A program made the position numbers and the translations under genes. A stretch of DNA of 64,000 nt from Ganoderma boninense (Eukaryota > Basidiomycota > Agaricomycetes > Polyporales > Polyporaceae): positions 682,001 to 746,000 of the forward strand of contig CM035311.1 in assembly GCA_002900995.3 (NCBI GenBank). The letters run 5' to 3'. The notes beneath the pieces were generated by a model, which was not told the origin of the DNA, did not search any database, and saw only the letters and a program-made list of their open reading frames with translations. Each line of letters starts with the position of its first letter. Positions within the stretch are counted from its first letter, which is position 1. Positions 23,401 to 33,464 of this stretch are shown in pieces.

Positions 23401-25001
23401 CCAAGGCACAGGCATCTGGAGTGGCTACCTCAAGTGGCAGTGCGCCTCTGCTGCCAAAATTCAAAGCGTTCACGGTCCTGGATACACCCAAGTATCATCG
23501 ACTCGGCGATCACGCCCGTGCGATCTCAGAAACTGGCACCACTGACAACAAGACCACACAGATGGTGCGTTTGAGCATAACCGGGATTGATTTAAGCTAA
23601 CCCCTCAATAGGGCGAGTTTGAACATAGGCGTGCGAAGTGGTTTTATGCTCGGACAAACAAGAATTCGACTTTTGGTCTTCAGATCGGCCTGGAGGTACG
23701 GCGCGCTGTCGTCCTCAACAAGATTTCTAAGGCACAGGCGCAAGACCTGCAACTGCGGAAACGGGGCACGGCGAAGAAACGGTCTCACAAGGGACAGAGG
23801 CTCCTGCTTCGCTTCCAAGATGCGCAACCACTCCCTCCTACACAGCCAGACCAACACCACCACATTTCTCGTGAAGCACGATATCCTATCAAACTCAACG
23901 ACTTTCTCTATGAGAATGAAGGGGATGCCGCTTGCGAAGTAGGCGCACATTACCTTGCGATCTGCAGTCACACTGACCCTTGCCTTGTACTTAGAATTTT
24001 GAGCGCGAGCTCAAGGCGCATCTCCTCCGTCGCCTACTGGGTGGCGATGAGCTGCCACCAGACTACATCCCCACGGGCGACGACCTATATTCTGTACGGA
24101 TCGAGGGTGAAAAGCTGTATCAGCACAAGGTCCTTTGAGTCAACTACACGTGCTACGATATGCGTCGCGATCAAGATTCTATTAACCCACGAACGCACCC
24201 CGACATCATGATGGTCACCCCTGACGACGCAACCCACCCCTACCTGTACGCCCGCGTCCTCGGGATCTTCCACGTTAATGCTTACCGTGGGGGAGATGAT
24301 CTCGAGGGGAATGACGACACCGAACCGGAGCTCATCCACGTCCTCTGGGTCCGATGGTTCGACCTGGACACTCGCGCACCTGGTGGATTCAAGGCGCGCC
24401 GTCTGCCACGACTCAAGTGGGCGTCGCTTGATGACGACGCATTCGGTTTTGTGTCCCCTGCGCAAGTCCTTCGTGCCGCCCATCTAATGCCCGCCTTCGC
24501 CCATGGGCAGTCTGACGCTGCACTGCCTGGTTACAGCGTGGCACGTCGCGAAGACGAGGAGGATCTTGACTGGAACTGCCATTATGTCGGCATGTGCGTA
24601 CTTTTGTTTTCAACCATCCGCTAGTGCTGACTATCTTCCCCAGTTTTGTAGACCGCGATATGTTTATGAGGTACTACGGTGGTGCCGTTGGGCATCAACG
24701 CGGCAGTGCCGGTCGCTCGCAGCAGGCTCCATCCGTGGTTCCAGAGCCGATTACGGAGCTTAGCGGCAAGGCGTATGGCCATCATGAGCGAGACATGGGG
24801 GCTTCTGCTGTGGTGGCTCCTCGGGACTCGGACAGCAAGAGGGAGGGCTCTGATGATGAGATGGATGATGAATCAGGTAGCTCAGAGGATAACGAGGATG
24901 AGGACGAGGACGAGAGCAGCGCTCTCGGGCCAGAGGACGGCGAAGTCTCGATGGGCGAGGACGAGGCAGAATTGGCGCGGCTGGGCTTCGCACCTATGTA
25001 A
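20470..25001 (+). pseudogene. Plavaka transposase, ten exons, one premature stop
   Basis: The start chosen is MAKEQCYGCKKSY, which leads straight into a C2H2-like finger (CYGCKKSYADLSNHLHKC). Exons: 20470-20703, 20760-22028, 22083-22309, 22370-22622, 22685-22851, 22993-23098, 23148-23564, 23612-23938, 23995-24593 and 24644-25001; all keep frame with GT-AG introns. Typical Plavaka features are YSDSTRLADFGSASLWPIY, a Cys/His segment CLVACLKCLGKHACPDC, LFVPDLMHEFELGVWK, the C-terminal MRRDQDSINPRTH block and an acidic tail. These enzymes cut and paste DNA with a DDE-type active site. TGA at 24136-24138 replaces an expected Arg in the C-terminal part, so full-length protein is not made from this copy. 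Otherwise it looks intact. Confidence 0.88.
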
Positions 25002-25439
25002 CACAAATGGCGGCTACTTACATTTGCAACAGGTATGATCTTTGCAGCCTGTCTGCTGCGCTCGGACGCACCCTGACTCGCTCCTCGCTGCATCTTCAAG
25101 ATGCGCGAGGAGTACTTCAATAACACGCTTGACGACCTCAAACGCAGCGTGGTCTTGAAGCTTGCTGCTCTCCGGTGTTCATCACCAAGTCTCTCCGCTG
25201 CGTTCGTGTTCCAAGAATCTGTAGGATTATATTGGATGTGTACTGACAGGATCTTTTCCTAAGTGAGTGTGGACAGGCATCCTGGGGCAAATGGTGCTCG
25301 AAAATACGAGGATTGCGAGGGAGCGCGTTTCTACCACCCAAATTGGACAGGATCGCGCGCCCGCGCGCTTATGAGCTTTGGAGGCAGTGTCCGCACGTCC
25401 GGCCGACATTTTTTCACTTTTGCTGATGGGGATGCAGCT

Positions 25440-26904
25440 GCCTAGCATGTGACAAAGACCGACGTAGGCGAGGATGCGACAATCCATCACGCTGCGCCCT
25501 GGCGGCGCGAAAGGCCATAGACAAGCTAGTCCCGACGTGGAAGCCAGAAGAAGTCAGATATGTGGACGGCCTCACTCTCACCTGGTCTGGAAAGCTACGA
25601 AATGAGGAGGCCGTAAAGTCGGGCAGGAAAATCACATTCAACCCGTCCATAACAGAGGATATCCCACTGGCTAATGCCACGCGGGTCTTCCTCCCTATGC
25701 AACCAAACGGGGGCCCAAGTTTCCCCGCCCGTAGGCCAAAGCGCCCTTTCCAAATTCATCAGGAAGAAGTCACCGTGTACACTAGTGGAGCGTACATGGT
25801 AAATCCCCCCACAGAACTGGCGGCAGGCAGCGGTGTGTGGTTCGGTGAAAACGACCAACGCAACACTGCGGTTAAGGTGCCAGGCCCATACCCGTCACAT
25901 CAAAGAGGGGAAATTTACGCAATAGCCGTAGCCGCCGCAATTGTACCACCATTCGCACCGCTTCACATCATAAGCGGGTCAAAAACCGCGGTTCGGGGTT
26001 TGACAATGGAGCTCCAAACGTGGGAGGACAGAGGATGGACAGATGTAACAAACCGGGACATCCTGCAGGAAGCCACCGCCCGGCTACGCTGCCGGTCGGC
26101 GAAAACAATGCTGTCCTGGATGGAAAGCCGAAGAACGAAGCAAAGGTCAGGCGACGATGGACAAATTGACCCGGGCAGCGTGGGGGCAGAAAACCTTGCA
26201 AAGATGGAAAACTGTAGAGAGACCACTGACCTGAACATGCCGCCGATGCCGCAAAAGTTCCTCGTTCCAGGGATCAAACTGGCTGCCCTATCTCAACGGA
26301 TGGCATACCGTGCGATCCTATATGAGCTTTCCAAACGACGAGAAAGGCGAGCGACGACAAACATGGTTGGGCATGTCCTGGAGTCCCTGAAAGCGACACT
26401 AGGGGCCCAGCCGACCTCGGAACACCTGTGGAAATCAATCAGGCACAAAGACATCTCACGAAAGTGCAGGGATTTCCTGTGGAAGGCCCTCCACAACGCA
26501 TTAAGAGTGGGGCAGTACTGGGAAAATATCCCGACGATGACGCAGAGAGCGATTTGTGGAGCATGCGGGTGTGTCGAATCCATAGAGCACATACTGGTTG
26601 AGTGCACAGCGGGCCCAGTAAAAGAGATATGGGCGCTGGTCTTTGCGATCCTGAAAAATAAGGGGATACAGGTGGATGGCGTGAAACCGTCCTTAGGCCT
26701 CGCCCTAGCGGCAACAGCAGTCGCCTTTGATCAATGCATGGATCACCCACCAGTAGGAGCGAACAGACTAGCTAGGATTGTGCTTAGCGAATCAGTTCAT
26801 TTACTCTGGAAGCTACGTTGTGAGAGGGTGATAGGGCGCCAGGACTGTCCATCGCCAGGGCACACAAAATCCGAAATAGTCGAACGCTGGTATTATGCCA
26901 TAAA
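25440..26904 (+). pseudogene. LINE Cys-rich segment and RNase H-like domain
   Basis: The frame resumes with a zinc-binding-like C-X2-C...C...C (CLACDKDRRRRGCDNPSRC) and continues through the RNase H region, PGPYPSHQRGEIYAIAVAAA and PLHIISGSKTAV, to a knuckle CGACGCVESIEHILVEC and the segment RWYYAI. In related LINEs the RNase H first and third acidic residues lie in TDGS and SDSK. Here these are TSGA and SGSK, so two catalytic Asp are lost, a sign of decay. At 26904 the second DNA transposon interrupts the frame. Confidence 0.85.
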
Positions 26905-28376
26905 CATCAGCAAAAGTGGAAAAGTCTTGGGCAGGCATGTAGGTATTGCATGAACCATGTATTGTGGTATATGCAGGAGCGACTGTACCTTTTGGGAGGG
27001 CGGTAGGCATGGCTATGCAATCCTCGCGATCCTGTACAATTCTCGAGCTGGGAATGTAGGTGCATGCAATTCCAACCCAACATCGTGCTGTTGCGCACGG
27101 TTGTGCCATTCTGTGAAGTATTTCTATTTAGAACCAACGAGTTATCAGCGCAGATGGCGTGTTGAATCTGCAGGGGCAGGGCGGCGGGACGCGACTCACT
27201 GGCAAAGTCGCGTGGACGGTGCGCGACTCCGATGGCTGCTCGGAAGTTATACTTACGGTAGGTTAGCTTCCTGAGCGCCTACACGTGATTAACACGCTTA
27301 AGCTTCACGCGTCTGGTCGCCTTCAACTTGTCCACCGAGCACCCTTCACCTGCCCGTATACTATTTAACCCGCTTTCTTGAATAAAGCCACAATCACGCT
27401 CTTTGTCCTCGTACCACCACGACCACCACCCTCCACTTCCACCTCCGTCAGTACTCTGCAGCTTGCCACTGTCCTGTCCGTCCTTCAAGTCCTTACCATC
27501 TCAATGGATGGTGGCCTCCACAGCGTCTCCTCCGAGTCCCGACGTACATGGATATGAGGGTATCCTCAAGATCGTTATCAAGGTATGTTCTTCGATTCAG
27601 TTGTCCTTGCCTGTCGGTGGAGGTCAGAGCTTGTAACGACATCGACAATGTCTTTAGTATATGCGCATGTATGCTATCTTAGGTGGATTTATTCGCGCAT
27701 ATATCCACGCCGAAAGGTGAGTACTACGTAAAGGTCTTCCCCCTCTTCTCTCTCACTCCATACCTGCGCATCGCACCATTGGTTCTGTGAATGGGTTGCG
27801 CTCGCTATCAGGAAAGACCACTCGTTGTCCTTCTCTCGGTGCTGTGTGTTGTAATATCTTGTCGCCAACGGCAAGTTGTTGCCCTCGGACTGGCATCTTT
27901 GGAATTGGTGAGGGATACCAACAAGTTCCTAATCTTCGTGTTAGGAGCGCTTTGGATCCGGAGAGGTGGTGTATTGTTGGTATAGGCGGTCCCCAGCTTG
28001 GATAGCACGTTGATTAAAATATATCCCATTATGTTTCTCCTCGAAGCAACGCGTGCCTGTTTGGCCTGAATCCCAAATACATTATTTATATTCACTATAT
28101 AGGTAAGTAGTCTGATTTAGTAGGGCCTGGAGCCCGGTGAGATTGCACGCAAAGGCAATTCAGCCAATCCCGTGCAATCCTCGCAATATCTGGCGAGGAT
28201 TGCCTAGGTTTTCCAGCATTGCGTGGCAGCACCTTTCCCGACGGTAGTATTGCCTTACTAGGCAAACCAAAAGAGGACCATACCCCGTTTTACGGTTGGT
28301 GCACGCCCTTTTCAGGTTTCCACGCGGCGCCCACGGCCGTGCAAAGTTAACCGATATTTTTGCACTTTTGCTGATG
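26905..28376 (-). mobile_element. Non-autonomous 1.47-kb relative of the Plavaka element, inverted
   Basis: Termini CATCAGCAAAAGTG (26905) and CACTTTTGCTGATG (ending 28376) match those of the 8.6-kb element. AA flanks both sides (26903-26904, 28377-28378). A hairpin with core GCAATCCTCGC lies at 28174-28203, centred 187.5 bp from the right end, and a half-site GCAATCCTCGCG lies at 27017, 112 bp from the left end. This is the mirror of the big element, so it sits in the opposite orientation. No transposase remains. The interior (27280-27640) has a TATTTAA and a short frame, MDGGLHSVSSESRRTWI, of no recognised family. Read as an internal deletion or replacement derivative mobilised in trans. 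Confidence 0.82.
28174..28203. repeat. Subterminal hairpin of the 1.47-kb element
   Basis: GCAATCCTCGC, an 8-base loop, then GCGAGGATTGC. It is a shorter version of the palindrome at 16945-16994. Confidence 0.75.
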
Positions 28377-28403
28377 AATCAGCGCCTCACAATGGACCAG
28401 TTA

Positions 28404-28816
28404 TTACGGTTTTCAAAATGATACGGAATCGCGTTTTCGTGCGATACGGCGCTTAAAGGGCGCTTTGCTACTAGCATGCTGTGCCGGGCTCACGGTGACC
28501 CAAGCAAGCCGGAAAACCGGAGAGTCACTCTGTCACCATCAAGCAACGGGCTCCTCGGAGCTGTGATCCTCTTTATAAATTAGAGCGGAGAGTGCTTATG
28601 CGGACTGAGTGATAACTCTTACATAAACATCGAGGCAGTTTTTGTCGAAACTGTTGTACCTCTAGGTGGCGAAGCTCACAGTGTTTGGTCACATCACAGT
28701 AACACCATCACACCGTCTGACACCGGGGTCCCGTGATCCACTGGCGTCTCTAAGAGCGCCCTATAGACGCTGGTGTCGCTCAAGAACACGATTCCGTATC
28801 ATTTTGAAAACCGTAA
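28404..28816. mobile_element. 413-bp TA-flanked MITE
   Basis: Inverted termini starting TTACGGTTTTCAAAATGATA (28 bp or more, perfect) are flanked by TA at 28402-28403 and 28817-28818, as for Tc1/mariner-type insertions. It is noncoding. It interrupts the last exon-like part of the LINE, and leaving it out with one TA puts the LINE C-terminus back in frame. Confidence 0.88.
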
Positions 28817-28818
28817 TA

Positions 28819-29124
28819 ATCACAAGAAAGACGTACGGCAGACTGGCAGTAAAAAGAGACACAGTCCTCGAGACATGGGGGGGTGTCCTAAAGGATGAGG
28901 CTGAGCTCCCTGACGACTGGATTGGTTACTCGGGGGTTTTAGTGGGTAAGCTCGCCTGGCCCGGGTTTGGCTAGCGCCGACCGGGGGCCAGGCGTTGCAG
29001 TCCCACACTACGCCTGCGAGGGCGTGTGCATAAAGCATTTCCTCCGGCGGTCCCTTCGGCGAAAATCCGTGACCTTGCAAAAACCTGGGTGAATGGCGAG
29101 CAGCTCTGTCCCCAGGCTAGCACC

Positions 29125-29155
<31 letters not shown>
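28819..29155 (+). pseudogene. LINE C-terminus, 3' UTR and poly(A)
   Basis: The last coding piece, with VLETWGGVLKDEAELPDDW, ends with TAG at 28971-28973. A 3' UTR of about 150 bp and a 29-nt A-run at 29127-29155 follow, the hallmark of target-primed reverse transcription. Confidence 0.88.
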
Positions 29156-29157
<2 letters not shown>

Positions 29158-29195
29158 TTCTCGTTGCAAAAGGATTCTACAATTGGGCAATATAA

Positions 29196-29269
29196 TGGCC
29201 AACGCCGGGATCGAACCGACGACCTTGGCGTTATTAGCACCACGCTCTAACCAACTGAGCTAGTCGGCC
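29196..29269 (-). tRNA. tRNA-Ile (anticodon AAU)
   Basis: On the minus strand a full cloverleaf folds: acceptor GGCCGAC/GTTGGCC, D-arm with AGCTCAGTTGGTTAGAGC, anticodon stem TGGTG/CGCCA with loop CTAATAA (anticodon AAT), T-arm GTCGG-TTCGATC-CCGGC and discriminator A. It is 74 nt with no intron. On this strand the LINE poly(A) appears as a T-run 40 bp past the 3' end, so a T-rich Pol III terminator is available there. Confidence 0.95.
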
Positions 29270-29440
29270 AACAATTTGGGACTTCTGTCTTTCTTGTACA
29301 TTTCCCACTCTGATATAGTGGATCTCTGCGGGCCGACTCTGACTTGGACCAGTCCCTGGCATCCTAAGACCCAACTGGCAACCATCTCAGACTCCCTCGC
29401 TCCTTCCCCATCCCTCACGCACAGACAACGGCAGGACAAC

Positions 29441-30294
29441 ATGTTTTTTATTGTGAGTGCTCAAACCGTTGTTCAGATCGAATCTCCCTTATCGAGTGTG
29501 AGTAACAGAAAGAGCTGTCGCATACGATCCATCTCCACCCGTCCTACTTCGGCCCACGGATGCTCCAGTTCCTCGAGTCGAAGCTGTACTCCGACGTCGA
29601 GGGCACCTGCTCCGGCGAATTCGGGTACATCATCGCCGTGGTCTCCATCCTCGACATCGGGAAGGGCATGGTCATGCCCGGGAGCGGGCAGGCCGAGTTC
29701 GTGACGCGCTACCGCGCGATCGTGTTCAAGCCGTTCAAGGGGCAGGTCGTGGACGGGGTCGTCAACAACGTCAACAAGGTGCGTCTCCGTTGCGCTGGAT
29801 GCGTGTCTGTGGTTGTGGGGGCTGGGTTACGAGGGCGGCGGGTTGTGCGGCGGACAGATGGGCTTCTTCGCGGACGTCGGGCCTTTGACCGTGTTCGTGT
29901 CGCACCAGGTGAGTTTTTCACTCTCGAATTTCGTGCGCTGCGTATAACACTGTCGTGGGCGCGCGATGTTACAGCTCATCCATCCCGAGCTGAAGTTCGA
30001 CCCAAACTCAAATCCTCCGTCCTTCGCGTCCGAGGACCAGGTCGGTGCTCGTCTTGTTTCCCCATCCCCGCTGTGTCCCCACACCACGCCTCGCAGGTCA
30101 TTGAGAAGAACACCCGTGTACGCCTAAAAATCGTCGGTACGCGTGTCGATGCGACAGAGATTGTATGTTTTTCTCATTCACGGTCGGCTTCGGCGAGAGG
30201 GCGCGGTACTGATGTGTGTTCTGCCACCCGCCACCTTGTCTGACAGTTCGCCATCGGCACAATAAAAGAAGACCACCTTGGTGTCATTGATTAG
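29441..30294 (+). CDS. RPB7: RNA polymerase II subunit RPB7
   Basis: Six exons (29441-29452, 29509-29778, 29858-29908, 29975-30040, 30097-30162, 30247-30294) give 170 residues, the usual length of Rpb7. Conserved blocks are LHPSYFGPRML, EGTCSGEFGYIIAV, YRAIVFKPFKGQVVDGVV, GFFADVGPLTVFVS, HPELKFDPNSNPPSF, RLKIVGTRVDATEI and the end FAIGTIKEDHLGVID. The first half is the tip (RNP-like) domain and the second the S1/OB RNA-binding domain. Rpb7 pairs with Rpb4 as the stalk of Pol II in the nucleus and contacts emerging RNA. The first exon is only four codons, which makes the start easy to miss. It is a single-copy essential host gene, intact. Confidence 0.96.
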
Positions 30295-30598
30295 ATCCCA
30301 CTGTCTTCATCCCTTTCCCTTTCCCTACTCCTCGCCACTTGCTATGTACTTGCTATCTGTATCACTATGCATTCTTAATGGGCCTGTTGTTTGTATTCAT
30401 CGTCGCATTCAGGGGAGTGTTTCCATAGTCACACTGCAGAGTCGCAAGGGATTAGGTGTCGGTGCGTGTCAGAATCCGACTTTTGCTTGTCGTACTCACG
30501 AGGACATGCAGGTCAGCGAAGTCGTTCGCGAGACATGATATCACAGTACGTGCATTTTCTACCACAATAATTCTATATACAAGTTGCAGATGTTCGTG

Positions 30599-31497
30599 TT
30601 ACACAGAATATCCCTGCAAAACGCGGTGTCAGCAGCCAAGCTGGAAGCGGATCTTGAGAAACCGACTTACTCCGTTCACATAGATCGTCTGGCCGTTCAC
30701 CCAGGCCGCCTCGTCGCTGACCAGGAACTGGACGACGTTGCTGACCTCCTCTGGCTGCCCCAGCCGCTTCTGCGGGTGAAGCCCAGCGAAGAAGTTGATG
30801 CGCTCCTCCGTCTTGCCGTGCCGGAACATGTCGGTGTCGATCGGGCCCGGCGCGACGCTGTTGACGTTGATGCCCCGCGCACCGAGGTCCTTCGCGAGCA
30901 CCCGCACCATCTGCTCCACCGCGCCCTTCGTCGCGGCGTAGACGAGGTAGTTCGGCGGGATGACCGACGCGTGCGTGAGCGAGGTCGAGAACAGCACGAC
31001 CTTGCCCCCTGGTGCGGAGCCACCCCCCACTGTCAGCTCGACGCGAACAACCAAGCGGAGTGAGTGATGCGGCGACGCTTACCCGCCTTCATGTGCGGCG
31101 CGGCGGCCTGGATGAGGAAGAGGGGCCCCTTGACGTTCGTGTCGAAGTGGCGGTCGTAGTCGCGCTCGTCGACGTCCGCGAGCACGCGGTTGTCCATGTG
31201 GCCCGCGTTGAGCACGACGCTGTCGACGCGCCCGAACGCGCGCAGCGCCGCGTCGACGAGCCGCGCGTTGTCCGCGACGCACCCCACGTCCGCCTGGACC
31301 ACGATCGCCTTGCCCCCGCTCAGAGCGTTGATGTCGTCCGCGACGGCCTGCGCGACGCCCGCGCTCGCGACGTAGTTGATGACGACGTTCGCGCCCTGCG
31401 ACGCGAGCCGCCTCGCGATCGCCGCGCCGATGCCGCGCGAGGAGCCGGTGACGATCGCGGTGCGGCCGGCGAGAGGGAGGGTCGCGCTGGTGGACAT
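30599..31497 (-). CDS. Short-chain dehydrogenase/reductase (SDR)
   Basis: Three exons, 31497-31083, 31008-30671 and 30613-30599, give 255 residues, typical of classical SDRs. Seen: the cofactor motif TGSSRGIG near residue 18, the NAG motif (VVLNAGHMD), the structural Asn (TNVKG), the catalytic Ser (STSLTHAS) and YxxxK (YLVYAATKGAVEQ), and the end WVNGQTIYVNGGYSV. The family uses NAD(P)H to reduce or oxidise carbonyls; the basic Arg in the glycine motif suggests NADPH, which is inference. The substrate is unknown. The last exon is only 15 bp. It lies convergent with RPB7, about 300 bp apart. Confidence 0.93.
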
Positions 31498-33464
31498 CTT
31501 TATGTGTGGCTGTGTTTAGGAAGAGGAGAGGGTTGTGGTGGTTTTCTCGGTCGGAGGGAGGCGCTGCTGCTGATATGAACACACAGGATGTTGAGTGGGC
31601 GTATTTATGCGCGATCGATGGCTGACCGGCCTTCGCAGCTTTCTGCAATGCTGCTGTGTTTTAAATTGCGGGCCACTTCGGGACGTCGACGCTGTTGCCA
31701 GTGGGGCATGGAGCGATTGTGAGAGGTGCCGCTGGGCTGACAGAGGCTTGGGAGGCAGTGGGCGCGCGGAATCGTTTGTGGGGCCAGTCACCTGCGATGC
31801 AGGCCGCGGTCGACGACGCTACCAGGAGAAATACCACACTCGGGCGCGCATCGTACGCGGGCCATGGAACTTCTGGGCGTCGTTCTCAGCCTCTTTAATG
31901 TACTCGTACCCCCTCTGTGGCGGCGGTGTGTACGAGACTGCTAGCGCTTTGTAGCCACTTGCAATTGGTAAGTAGTCCATCCTGAAAGCGCGTCTGCATA
32001 AGTACGGGTTCTCCCGGATGTACGGCGTTCGCAGAGACGACCCACTGCGTGCGTGATCACTTACTTACTGGCCTCATTGCTAAGAGATACGGAATATATC
32101 GGAGTTCTCTTCGACGTCGACTGGCGACCTACAGCAACTTAGTGATTACGGTGGTGCGCCGCTTTTGGAAGTCCGAGTCTTCGAAGACCCGTGTTCCCTC
32201 TCAACGACCATGGTGGCGAGTCATGCTTGCTGTCACCGACATCGGTAAGAGTCATTCAGCCTGCTACGATCGTGCGACGTATTGCGACCGACACAAAGCA
32301 AATGTCATTCGACTCACTGTCCGTATTATAACTGGTTTTAGCGACAACACCTACATGAACCTTGTCTGCTTCAAGACAGACTCTTCGAATATGGTGGAGA
32401 CTATACAGACAAAGAGTCTGGTTACGAAGTGCGCGGGCTCGCCAATCGCCAAGGAGCCCGAAGGCGGCCGATGATGTGCCCGTCAGGACTCAGGGCAGAC
32501 GTGGGTAATGGAGAGATACGTGGTGTCGTAAGGGGATGGATCGCAGGGTAACGGTCGACGGCGATGGGCATCTACAGACAAACCGCAGCATCAGATTGAC
32601 CATCTCTTGCATGGGGCCAGCGGGAATGAGAGTTCAGGAAACGGACTTACGGTAGCGTGAATGCAGTGGTTATGGTTGATCTGCCAGTATAGCATCATGA
32701 CCTTTGGAAGTTCAGTAGTTTGGTGCGAGGTGAGATCGGAATGGAGAGGAAGAGGAACCTAGGTTGCCACTATCCTCAGATGCAAGCCTGTTTACGGAAC
32801 AGGCTTGGAAGTGAGACTAGATGGGATGGCAAAGGTTGGCATCTAGTAGGTGAAGGTGAAGCTCGAGCTGAGGCTGGGGATGAAGAGGGGACTGTATCGC
32901 TGGTCGATCATCTATGCAAGTTGCAACGCAGAAGCAGCGAAAGCTGACCAGGACCGCCGTCCCGCACCTGAGGACTGAAATTCAAGTCAACATAGAACTC
33001 AAACCGCGGTAGAATGTCCACTACGCCTGTGTGCAGACAGAGCCCAAGCATTAAAATATTAAAGCGTGGGGCACTGGAAAGAGGAAGGAGAACCATGGGT
33101 GTTGCCAATAATAGTATCGACGAACTGGTCAACGATAGCTGCACATTGCGAAGGCGGTTGAAAATATAGCAGAGGAGAATACAGTTGGAACTCGCAGGAT
33201 AGTATATGGGAGATTCGGCTCATGAGGGGGTGGTGGCAGGCAGCAAGAGTTGCCAAGGTTGAAGGTAAGTACCAGTAACGTTCATTTAAGGAACTGCATT
33301 ATTGCCATTAATAGCTCACCTGCACAGCCATATATAAGTTTGATTAAATCAATCAACTAATTAGAGCGTTACATATAGTGGCTACTTATAAGCTTCCACG
33401 TTTACCCATTTCCGCCACTCAACCCTTGCTCGCTGTGCTGCGCAGCGAGCAACCACCCTTCACC
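31498..33464. other. 2-kb intergenic region, no gene recognised
   Basis: It lies between the SDR and VPS10 start codons, which point in opposite directions, so it should hold both promoters. The longest frame (32049-32474) has no recognisable family and no intron-exon support. No inverted repeats or terminal repeats stood out. Confidence 0.5.

Larger units (their letters stand above)
16782..25428 (+). mobile_element. Plavaka-type (CACTA-like) DNA transposon, complete, two genes
   Basis: Left terminus CATCAGCAAAAGCG at 16782 and right terminus CACTTTTGCTGATG ending at 25428 form inverted repeats. The dinucleotide GG flanks both sides (16780-16781 and 25429-25430). Conceptually leaving out the element and one GG brings the LINE frame back in phase from GT into the Cys-rich segment. 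Inside are a transposase gene (+) and a second gene (-) transcribed divergently from a 286-bp spacer. A perfect 23-bp-stem hairpin lies 163-212 bp from the left end, and a half-copy of its core lies 111-121 bp from the right end. The transposase has one nonsense codon, so this copy is probably no longer autonomous. Confidence 0.88.
13376..29155 (+). mobile_element. Tad-like LINE with three nested insertions
   Basis: The pieces 13376-16781, 25431-26904, 28379-28403 and 28819-29155 together encode, in order, an endonuclease, a reverse transcriptase, a Cys-rich segment, an RNase H-like domain, a CCHC-type zinc motif and the C-terminal tail typical of fungal Tad-like LINEs, ending in a 3' UTR and 29 adenines (29127-29155). 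Net length without insertions is about 5.2 kb. The first open reading frame (Gag-like ORF1) is absent, so the 5' end is truncated or covered by the Ty3 element. Nonsense codons at 14351 (TAG), 14519 (TGA) and 16634 (TAG) make it inactive. No target-site duplication was found. Confidence 0.9.

Noticed and set aside
27280..27640. A host gene fragment captured by the 1.47-kb element
   Set aside because: A TATA-like box, a short frame and a GT are present, but no protein family could be recognised, so capture cannot be claimed.
32049..32474. 141-residue frame between SDR and VPS10
   Set aside because: No family, poor codon bias, no supporting promoter or introns.
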